A stretch of DNA of 14,295 nt from JACCXG01 sp963785755 (lineage in GTDB: Bacteria; Acidobacteriota; Vicinamibacteria; Vicinamibacterales; 2-12-FULL-66-21): assembly GCA_963785755.1 (NCBI GenBank), contig CAWAXG010000062.1:1-14295 (forward strand), given 5' to 3'. Positions 5,346 to 12,275 of the stretch are shown here, one piece after another. Each line of letters opens with the position of its first letter. Positions within the stretch are counted from its first letter, which is position 1. The notes under the pieces are model-generated. The model saw only the letters and a program-made list of their open reading frames with translations, was not told the DNA's origin and ran no database searches. The position numbers and the translations under genes are program-made.

Positions 5346-8315
5346 TCAGAAATCGAACTGCGCGCTCACCTTGGCGAAGCGCGCCACCAGGATCGATTGC
5401 GGCGTCAGCCAGGTGAGTCCATAGGTCTGGTTGTAGGTCAGCACGGCGCTCGAGTTCAAGAGATTGAACACGTCGAGACCAAGCGTCACCGCGCGTGGGC
5501 CGAACGTGAAGCGCTTGCCAACGCGCACGTCGAGCTGGTTCAGCCGATCGCCGTAGAGCGTGCCCGGCTCCACGAGGTTGACCGTGACGTTGGCGGCGCC
5601 TCCGGCGAGATTACGGCCGAGCGACGGGGCGATCAGCGCATTCGACACGACCCAGTTCGCCGCGAGGCTTTGCGACGAGATGGAGGGAACGTTGACCCCT
5701 TGGTACGGCTTGCTCACGAACGTCCCGCCGACCTGCATATCGATCCGGGGAACGGTGTAGGCGATGAGGCCCATGAGGTTGGTGTGGAAAGGCGTCTGCA
5801 GGTGGCAGAACCGCGGGCTCGGGTCGTCCATCTTCGGCGTGACGTCACACGCGTCGGTCGAGCTCCGTCCGGCGCTGAAACCACCCTGGACGGTCAAGCC
5901 GTTGGTCGGGCGAAGATTGACGCTGATGTCCACCCCGTTGTAGTGCTCCGTCTGCTTGCCGAAACGGCTCGCATCGGTCACGAAGTTGTCGACCTGTCCG
6001 AACTTTTCGGGCTTGATGTCATACAAGCCAGTGACCTGATAGCCGCCGCCATCAGGCAGGCGCGGATCGACCGGAGCCGTGATCGTGTACGGATCGTAGT
6101 CCTGCGGTCCCACAGCACGGTTGTCGGTCACCACGAAGTTCCCATATATGCGGCGCGCGTAGGTGAGCTCCACCGACATGCGTGACAGGAGCTGGTGCTG
6201 AACCGACGCCGTGAGATCCCAGCTGTAGGGGCGGAGGTTCCAGCCAGCGAGGATCGCGGGATCGTAGGTAGTGGTGGCCACGTTCTTCGCGAAATAGAGG
6301 TTCGACCACTGCCCGCACATGTCGCCGCCGCTGGCCCGCAGATCCTGCGCCGCAGGATTCAACAGATCACAGTCCGCCACGTAGTTCCGGTTGGCGTCGG
6401 TCCAGGCCCGATTCGTCGTGGTCGCGACGTTCGCCCCGGGGTTGCCGACGTTGTCGATCGTGCCGGTGCCGGCAACGTCCGGGGGATACCTGCCGAAGAC
6501 CATCTTGACCGCCGTCCTGCCGGTGCCGAAGATGTCGAACGACGCACCAGCCCTGGGGAACACGTCGTTCAACTTCACGGGGCTGTCCTGCGCCGGAAAG
6601 ACGATCTGTTCCGGCATGAAGCGGGTGGGTCCGAGTCGCGATTCGGGGAACGAGCCGCCGATGTGCTCGAAACGGAGCCCCCCCTGAACGGTCAGACGGC
6701 CGAACGTCGACCGGTCCTCCACGTAGCTGGCCTGGGTGATCGTGTTATTCCAGGTGATCGCCGGGATGGCGGTCATCGTCAGCTGGTTCGGCACGCCGTC
6801 GCGAAACCGGTACGCCAGGTCCTGGTCGTTGGTGTAATTGGCGCCGAAGAGCCGCCTGTACTTGGTGAGAACGTAACCCGCCTTCATGCTGTGAGCGCCG
6901 GTGACGTACGACACCGCCACCGTGGGGGAAAGCGTCAGGATCCCGCCGCGGGTCCAGTTCTGCGATCGATACGTGAGGCCGGGGATGATGCCGGCCTGTT
7001 CGGTGACGCGGATGAGCTGACGATTGTTGGCTGGAGTCTCCTCCCCGCCGGGCTGCTCGTAGTGGCGCCTCATGTTGGCTTCGAGCAGCAGGCGGTTCGT
7101 CACCGGTGACGTCCAGCTGAATCGCGCTACGCTCTCCGGATACGCGCCGCTCGTGGACGTGGCCTCGGGCGACGTCGTGGTCGTCCCGGCCCCGTCCAGG
7201 CACAGCCTGCACACGTCCTGCTCGTCCCACCACGCAACGATCTTGTTGCGGGGCGTAACCTGCCACGTCAAGCGGAGGCCGGCGTTTCTCCAGGTGCCAT
7301 CCTCGCCTGCCGGCTGATCGAGGTCGGGCTCGTAGGTCCATTTGTTGGGGTCGCCGGCATTCAGGTTCCGCCACATGCCTGCCACCAGCTTCCGGTTCCC
7401 CTGGTGACGGGCGTTGGCAAAGAACCAGATGCGATCTCTTCTGATCGGCCCGCCATACCAGATGCTGGTGTCCCACAGCTTCTGCAGTGGATTGGGTGTG
7501 CGCAGACCGGCGTTCCGAAGCGCATCCGTCATGTTGTCGGACTGCATGGCATCGTTCGCGAAGTTGACGAAGAACGATCCGCGGAACGTGTTGCCGCCCG
7601 AACGCGACACGACGTTCATGATGGGGCCGCCGGTGACCGCTTCGCCCATGCCACCCGACACCGTGAGCGCGATCTCCTGAGCGGCGCCCGTATCGGCGAC
7701 ATAGAACGACACGCCGAGAAACGCCACCTCGGTGCCGTCCACCTGAAGCCGTCCTTCGTTCCGGCGGCCGCCATGAGACTGAAAAACGCTGAACGTGGGG
7801 CCCGATGAACCGCCGACGTCAGCCCCCTGAATGCTGATACCGGGCACGAGGGCCGTGAAGCTGAAGTACTGCCTCGCGTTGGGGATCACGGCAATCGTCG
7901 AGTCGTCGATGGTCTGCTGGACCTTGGCCCCCTGCACGTCGACGATCGGGCTCTCGCCGGTGACGGTGACGGTCTCCTCGAGGGCGCCAACGCTCAATTG
8001 CGCGTTGACGGTGGCGGTGAAGCTGCCAGTCAGCCTGATGCCCTCGCGCCTGACGGTGCTGAAGCCGGTGAGCGTGAACGTGAGCACGTAGGTTGCCGCC
8101 GGCAGGTCGACAATCCGGTATTGACCGGTTCCGTCGGTGACGACGGTCCGGACCTTTTCAATCAGCGCAGGACTCGACGCCTCGACCGTGACGCCGGGCA
8201 GCACCGCGCCCGACGCGTCCGCGACGACTCCAGTAATCGTGGCTTGCGCGAACGCGCGTGTGGGGAGGGCGACGGCCAGAAGTCCGAGGAGAAAGAGCGA
8301 GCCCAACGTCCGCAT
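5346..8315 (-). CDS. Oar-like TonB-dependent outer-membrane receptor with carboxypeptidase-regulatory domain
   Basis: This 989-residue protein begins with a signal peptide (about residues 1-23, ending 'TRAFA'). A carboxypeptidase-regulatory-like beta-sandwich (about 25-105, 'ITGVVADASGAVLPGVTVEA') follows, then a plug domain (about 110-240, including 'ETVTVTGESPIVDV' and 'NVVSRSGGNTFRGSFF') and a long beta-barrel. The chain ends in 'VSAQFDF', the terminal aromatic expected for outer-membrane barrel assembly. Receptors of this plan import or bind large or poorly soluble ligands using TonB energy. Acidobacteria carry many, and their ligands are mostly unknown. No clear TonB box was seen. Six cysteines fall in three close pairs (369/372, 649/667, 823/837), suggesting disulfides in surface loops. 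An AAGGAGG ribosome binding site at 8319-8325 supports the start. The metallo-beta-lactamase-fold gene follows on the same strand. Confidence 0.95.
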   Translation of the reverse strand: MRTLGSLFLLGLLAVALPTRAFAQATITGVVADASGAVLPGVTVEASSPALIEKVRTVVTDGTGQYRIVDLPAATYVLTFTLTGFSTVRREGIRLTGSFTATVNAQLSVGALEETVTVTGESPIVDVQGAKVQQTIDDSTIAVIPNARQYFSFTALVPGISIQGADVGGSSGPTFSVFQSHGGRRNEGRLQVDGTEVAFLGVSFYVADTGAAQEIALTVSGGMGEAVTGGPIMNVVSRSGGNTFRGSFFVNFANDAMQSDNMTDALRNAGLRTPNPLQKLWDTSIWYGGPIRRDRIWFFANARHQGNRKLVAGMWRNLNAGDPNKWTYEPDLDQPAGEDGTWRNAGLRLTWQVTPRNKIVAWWDEQDVCRLCLDGAGTTTTSPEATSTSGAYPESVARFSWTSPVTNRLLLEANMRRHYEQPGGEETPANNRQLIRVTEQAGIIPGLTYRSQNWTRGGILTLSPTVAVSYVTGAHSMKAGYVLTKYRRLFGANYTNDQDLAYRFRDGVPNQLTMTAIPAITWNNTITQASYVEDRSTFGRLTVQGGLRFEHIGGSFPESRLGPTRFMPEQIVFPAQDSPVKLNDVFPRAGASFDIFGTGRTAVKMVFGRYPPDVAGTGTIDNVGNPGANVATTTNRAWTDANRNYVADCDLLNPAAQDLRASGGDMCGQWSNLYFAKNVATTTYDPAILAGWNLRPYSWDLTASVQHQLLSRMSVELTYARRIYGNFVVTDNRAVGPQDYDPYTITAPVDPRLPDGGGYQVTGLYDIKPEKFGQVDNFVTDASRFGKQTEHYNGVDISVNLRPTNGLTVQGGFSAGRSSTDACDVTPKMDDPSPRFCHLQTPFHTNLMGLIAYTVPRIDMQVGGTFVSKPYQGVNVPSISSQSLAANWVVSNALIAPSLGRNLAGGAANVTVNLVEPGTLYGDRLNQLDVRVGKRFTFGPRAVTLGLDVFNLLNSSAVLTYNQTYGLTWLTPQSILVARFAKVSAQFDF

Positions 8316-8865
8316 AGGCCTCCTTCATTTCCGGTATGCACCGAAAGCGTGGAAGTACCCGGCCATGAGGTCCGTGAATCGCGAGTTGAAGCCTCAGCGT
8401 CCTCGAAAGGACGAAGAGGGGCGTGTCTACCGTGCGGCCGCCACGCCGGAGCGGAGTGTCTGCCGCTGGCGGCCGAATGTCAACCCCCAGATTCAGGCAG
8501 AAAGAACGAAATCACCTAAGGCCGAATCGATTTCAGATCGTCCACGACCAGGTCCCTGATGGACTCTTCCATAGGCACACCCTCGCGACATCGCTGCCAC
8601 TCCTGTTCGCTCTTGTCGGCTGACACGTTTCTCGAGATCAGACGCACTGGGCGGGGTGGTCCTGAAGCGCTGCTTCGGACTCGACCCAGAGAATGCGTCT
8701 CGTCGGGGCCTTCCTGTACACGGCACCAAGGCCGGCGGCGGCCGCCTCCGTAATGGCAGAGATAGTCCTCGGAACGATCAGCCCTTCGGCCCGCGGCGGC
8801 CGGTGGGCGGGAACTGCGCGGTAATCGTAGGCAGCTCGGACGCAGAACATGACTGCGAGGTAACT
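8316..8865. other. Region without a convincing gene between receptor and membrane-protein genes
   Basis: This 550-base stretch lies between two divergent genes and should carry the promoters of both. A hairpin lies at 8392-8419. On the minus strand at about 8516-8650 one frame reads like the tail of a charged soluble protein ('EQEWQRCREGVPMEESIRD'), but it has no supported start and no full-length frame. It may be a gene remnant. Nothing else is supported. Confidence 0.4.
8392..8419. promoter_or_regulatory. Hairpin in the probable receptor-gene leader
   Basis: CCTC (8392-8395) pairs with GAGG (8416-8419), and CGTCC (8398-8402) pairs with GGACG (8409-8413). Between them are a two-by-two purine internal loop and a six-base apical loop. 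It lies about 77 bases upstream of the receptor start. There is no T-tract on either side, so it does not look like an intrinsic terminator. A leader structure or chance are both possible. Confidence 0.35.
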
Positions 8866-9255
8866 ATGAGAGCGTTCGGAGTATTCGGGATAGTCCTGAC
8901 CGTGCTGTTTCTGCTGAGTTTACTGGTCGCCATCGGCTCACAGGGGGGTATTAGCAAGGAAGAGTTCGCTGTCGTGGCTTACTTCTTTGGCGCATTTGCC
9001 GTGATCATGTGCGTTACTACCGTTCGTACGCATGGAGCGCCGGTTAAGTTAGCCGGTGCGGTCCTGGGGCTCGGGCTTCTATATGCCGTCGTATACACCG
9101 TCGAGTGGGCTGCGTCGGACAGACAGACGTCCCGCGAGAGCTTCGAATCGGGTTCGTACCGAATCAATCACGATGATTGGAATGTCGCTGTCGCCGTGCC
9201 GTTGTCAGCTGCGGCGATTGCCTTAGGGTCGTCGCTCGCGCGCAGACGCGTTTGA
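8866..9255 (+). CDS. Small membrane protein with four predicted helices, function unknown
   Basis: Translation from the ATG at 8866 gives a 129-residue protein with four hydrophobic segments, at about residues 5-23, 35-55, 65-87 and 108-124. The third ends in 'LLYAVVYTVEWA', and a polar stretch with 'SDRQTSRESFESGSYRIN' separates helices three and four. A GAGG at 8857-8860 sits five bases before this ATG. A longer in-frame extension to 8656 is open but is low in hydrophobic or domain-like character and lacks a ribosome binding site, so I exclude it. The protein should sit in the inner membrane. I do not recognise the family. Codon use is less GC-biased than in the flanking host genes, which could mean relaxed selection or transfer. 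No partner gene is evident nearby. Confidence 0.7.
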   Translation: MRAFGVFGIVLTVLFLLSLLVAIGSQGGISKEEFAVVAYFFGAFAVIMCVTTVRTHGAPVKLAGAVLGLGLLYAVVYTVEWAASDRQTSRESFESGSYRINHDDWNVAVAVPLSAAAIALGSSLARRRV

Positions 9256-9481
9256 CAGGCGACCTCGCGCGGTTCTGCTACGCAAACCGTATGAGATGGA
9301 ATGGTCGTTTCGGCTGGTTGGCAGAGCGTGGATTTCTCCTGGCTGGAATAGGACGACTCGCAGCGACAAGACGTCGTGTAGGCCCGCGCGGTCACTACCC
9401 GCGGACTCATCGGCTGACCGATCACTATAGCTGCTCATAGAGACTGCGGGCGGTGACCTCCAGTTCCCTTGTCGATAGCGC

Positions 9482-9600
9482 CCTGAATCGATCGATAGCG
9501 GTTTCTTCACGCACAAAGACACGCTACAGAGCGTCACCACGAACAGCCGGCAGCAGCGAACCCAGTGTGGTGCTGAGAAACACACGACAATCGATTCAGG
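9482..9600. repeat. 11-bp inverted repeat with 97-bp spacer
   Basis: CCTGAATCGAT at 9482-9492 is matched by its exact reverse complement ATCGATTCAGG at 9590-9600. There is no transposase between the arms and no gene in the spacer. It could bound a short non-autonomous element or be chance, since an 11-bp match within about 100 bases is not very improbable in a window this size. Confidence 0.35.
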
Positions 9601-9665
9601 ATCTCACTCTGGTGGAGTGATGCAGGAACGCTGATGGCAGCTCACACAACACGCGGTGGTGGCGA

Positions 9666-9830
9666 ATGAGCAAACATCAGCGCATCCGGCAGCAACACCG
9701 CCACACCGAGAGGCCGACGCCCGAACGCCGCGTGCGTCCGACCGAATCGGCCGTCCCCGTGCCGTTTGGTGTGCAGACGCCCGCGGGGATCCTGTCCCTA
9801 CCAGAAAGCCTGTACGTGCGGATTCATTGA
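9666..9830 (+). CDS. Possible short ORF upstream of the integrase (54 residues)
   Basis: An ATG at 9666 opens a 54-residue frame ending at TGA 9828-9830. The product is basic at its N-terminus ('MSKHQRIRQQHRHTERP') and then Val/Pro-rich ('PVPFGVQTPAGILSLPESL'). No good ribosome binding site precedes it and I recognise no family. It ends 33 bases before the integrase start. It could be a real short gene, a remnant, or a chance frame. Confidence 0.2.
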   Translation: MSKHQRIRQQHRHTERPTPERRVRPTESAVPVPFGVQTPAGILSLPESLYVRIH

Positions 9831-9863
9831 GGTTTCTCGTCGCCGTCGAATAGCCTTCGATCG

Positions 9864-10891
9864 GTGATGCCCATCGTCGTATCCGTACTCCTGTCGCTCC
9901 GTTCGCTGGTTCGCTCGCGCGCGGCGCTGCACCTCGAGATTCTCGCGCTCAGACACCAGCTACAGGTCCTGGAACGCTCGCGCCGACCGCGCCTCCGTCT
10001 CACCGCAGCCGACCGGCTACTCTGGGTGTGGTTCTCGCGCATCTGGACCGAGTGGCGGCCGGCGCTCGTCCTGGTGCAACCGGACACCGTCGTCGCGTGG
10101 CACCGGCGCGGGTTCCGCCTGTTCTGGACCTGGAAGAGCCGACACCGCACAGGCCGGCCGACCGTACCGGCCGACGTCCGCGCGTTGATCCGCACGATGT
10201 CTCACGCGAATCCGCTCTGGGGTGCGCCTCGCATCCACGGCGAGCTGCGGAAGCTCGGGATCGTCCTGAGTCAGTCCACCGTCGCGAAGTACATGGTGCG
10301 TCGCCGACGCCCACCGTCGCAGACGTGGCGGACGTTCCTCGCGAACCACGTCGGCCAGATCATGGCCGCGGACTTCTTCGTGGTCCCGACCGCCACGTAT
10401 CGCCTGCTGTTCGTGCTGGTCATCCTCGCCCACGAACGCCGACGCGTCGTGCATGTCGCGGTCACCGATCACCCGACCTCCGCGTGGACGGCGCAGCAAC
10501 TCCGCAACGCCTTTCCCGACGACGAGTGCCCGTCCTACCTGCTGCACGATCGCGATGGCGCGTTCGCCGGAATCGCCGGCACGATCGCCGCCATGCGGAT
10601 CCAGGACGTGGTGACCGCCCCACGCTCGCCCTGGCAGAACGCCTACGTCGAGCGCTTCATCGGATCAATTCGGCGCGAATGCCTCGACCACGTGATCGTC
10701 GTTGAGCGCCGCAGGACTGCAGCGCGTCGTGAACGGACTACGTCGCGTATTACATGCGCTCGCGGACGCATCTGAGCCTCGACAAGGACTCACCCACTCC
10801 GCGGCCCGTGATGCCGCCGACGGCCGGACGCATCGTCGCGGTCCCGGAGGTCAACGGGCTGCACCATCGCTACGACCGCGCCGCCGCATAG
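9864..10891 (+). pseudogene. DDE integrase (rve type), frameshifted near its C-terminus
   Basis: The protein starts at GTG 9864 or ATG 9867. It has an N-terminal helical part ('LHLEILALRHQLQVLER'), an HTH-like segment with 'NPLWGAPRIHGELRKLGI', and an RNase-H-like catalytic core. The likely DDE residues are Asp in 'IMAADFFVV', Asp in 'LLHDRDGAF' and Glu in 'NAYVERFIGSIRRE'. The frame then breaks. After 'CLDHVIVV', a match to the usual end continues in the +1 frame ('GLQRVVN', from 10714) and the +2 frame ('DYVAYYMRSRTHLSLDKD', from 10736), ending at TAG 10889-10891. Two single-base gains near 10704-10713 and at 10735 explain this. The catalytic residues are all before the breaks. I saw no terminal inverted repeats, so this is an orphan integrase related to the IS3/IS481 sphere. 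The closest family is uncertain. Confidence 0.8.
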
Positions 10892-11043
10892 TCTCCCGGC
10901 CACCATTCTCGCGCCGCCCTTTCCTGCCAAAGGACGCTGACTCTTCCCGATCTGGGCGCGGATGTGGCTTCGATGGCGTGTGGTCGGAGTAAGCATCCTC
11001 CCTGAACTCGTCGTCCCAGACATCGGGATGGAGTTCTCGGTAG
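10892..11043. other. Short gap between integrase relic and IS6-like left end
   Basis: No gene or repeat was recognised in these 152 bases. They may be the right end of the element that carried the integrase, but no inverted repeat partner was found upstream of the integrase. Confidence 0.4.
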
Positions 11044-11075
11044 GGCACTGTCAAGTTAACGTCGACCGCGGCCAC
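11044..11075 (+). repeat. Left terminal inverted repeat of the IS6-like element
   Basis: GGCACTGTCAAGTTAACG opens this arm, and its inner part holds CGACCGCGGCCAC. It aligns with the right arm at 14261-14292 with a few mismatches and one or two single-base gaps. It is separated from its transposase by the two nested elements. Confidence 0.75.
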
Positions 11076-11078
11076 CTA

Positions 11079-12272
11079 GTGTCCTGACCGCGAAGAATGT
11101 GAAATAAATGGCGCGGCCCAGTCGGTACTCGTCTACAAGGAGGCGAGCATGCGCACTGGGACGCCCGAAGGTTGCGCTGATTCTGACGGACGACGAACGC
11201 GTGCGACTCGACTCGTTGGCCCATCGATCTCGCACGGCGCCGCACCTGGCGCGGCGCGCGCGGATCATTCTGGCGTGCGCGGAGGGCCACGACAACAAGG
11301 TCGGTCGCGAAGCGGCTGCGGATGTCGCAAACCACGGTGTGCAAGTGGCGCGGCCGGTTTGTGCGCGAGCGCCTCGACGGGTTGTACGACGAGCCGCGTC
11401 CGGGGGCGCCGCGGCAGATCAGCGATGAGCAAATCGAGCAGGTGATCGTGCGGACGCTGGAGGAGACGCCGCGCGGCGAGACGCACTGGAGCAGCCGCGG
11501 CATGGCGAAAGCGAGCGGATTGGGTCGCACGACGGTGCAACAGATCTGGCGCGCGTTTGGCCTGCAGCCGCATCGGACCGAGACGTTCAAGCTGTCGACG
11601 GATCCGCTGCTCATCGAGAAGGTGCGCGACATCGTCGGCCTGTACATGCATCCGCCGACCCATGCCGTCGTGTTCTGTGTCGACGAGAAATCGCAGATTC
11701 AGGCGTTGGACCGCACGCAACCCGTGTTGCCGATGCGGCCCGGCCAGGTCGAACGGCGCACGCATGACTACCGTCGGCATGGCACGACCACGTTGTTTGC
11801 GGCGCTCAACGTCAAGACCAGTGAGCTCATCACGCAGTTTCATCAACGGCATCGCTCGACCGAGTTCCGGCAGTTCCTGGATGCGGTGGATGCCGCCGTC
11901 CCGCGGCACCTCGACGTGCATCTGATCATGGACAACTACGGCACGCACAAGACGCCGTTGATCCGGAACTGGTTCGCGAAGCGCCCGCGCTTTCACGTCC
12001 ACTTCACGCCCACCTACGGCTCCTGGCTGAACCTCGTGGAGCGCTGGTTCGCCGAGCTCACGAACAAACAACTGCGGCGCGGCGTCCACCGCAGCGTCGC
12101 GCAGCTGAAGGCGGCGATTCGCGAGTTCATCGCCGCGCATCATGCGAATCCGAAACCGTTTGTCTGGACGAAGAGCGCCGACGAGATCCTCGCCAGCATT
12201 GCGCGCTTCGCCCAGCGAACACTCGACTTTCAGGCCGCGCCACTTATTGCGCGAACCACGCGGTCAGGACAC
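11079..12272 (+). mobile_element. IS630-family insertion sequence
   Basis: The ends are perfect 14-bp inverted repeats, GTGTCCTGACCGCG at 11079-11092 and CGCGGTCAGGACAC at 12259-12272. They are flanked by TA at 11077-11078 and 12273-12274, the target duplication expected for IS630/Tc1-mariner elements. Counting the flanking C-TA-G context, the match is 17 bp. The element is 1194 bp and encodes one transposase gene, which carries two frameshifts. It lies inside the left end of an IS6-like element and abuts an IS5-like element on its right. Confidence 0.92.
11137..11143 (+). promoter_or_regulatory. Ribosome binding site of the IS630 transposase
   Basis: AAGGAGG lies five bases before the ATG at 11149. 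It shows that the intended start is this ATG (reading 'MRTG'), although a one-base gain four codons later throws the frame off. The alternative ATG at 11108 has no such site. Confidence 0.75.
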
Positions 12273-12275
12273 TAG
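11149..12275 (+). pseudogene. IS630-family transposase with two single-base frameshifts
   Basis: The start at ATG 11149 reads 'MRTG', then an extra base at about 11161 moves to the next frame ('RPKVALILTDDERVRL...CAEGHDNKV'). A second extra base at about 11303 moves to the frame that runs to the end ('VAKRLRMSQTTVCKWRGRF...'). Restored, the protein is about 375 residues, normal for the family. It has an N-terminal helix-turn-helix and a DDE domain: Asp in 'FCVDEKSQIQALDR', Asp in 'LIMDNYGTHK' and Glu in 'SWLNLVERWFAEL'. No in-frame stop occurs in the restored reading. The stop TAG at 12273-12275 is made of the TA target duplication plus the flanking G, so the host site supplies the stop. The shifts could be true decay or assembly errors in a multicopy element. 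Confidence 0.85.

Larger units (their letters stand above)
9256..9863. other. Intergenic region without a convincing gene
   Basis: This 608-base stretch separates the membrane-protein gene from the integrase relic. It holds an 11-bp inverted repeat (9482-9492 and 9590-9600), a weak small frame (9666-9830), and a segment at about 9503-9545 (CTTCACGCACAAAGACACG) that recalls the 'cacaaagacac' type of intergenic repeat seen in several soil bacteria. That resemblance is from memory only. No terminator, RNA gene or clear promoter was recognised. Confidence 0.4.

Noticed and set aside
6195..7109. A 304-residue open frame on the plus strand inside the receptor gene
   Set aside because: It is rich in Arg, Gly and Val in the way of antisense frames of GC-rich genes, and lies wholly within the well-supported receptor gene.
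11265..12143. A 292-residue open frame on the minus strand over the IS630 transposase
   Set aside because: The plus strand encodes a clear DDE transposase here. The minus frame has no recognisable motif.
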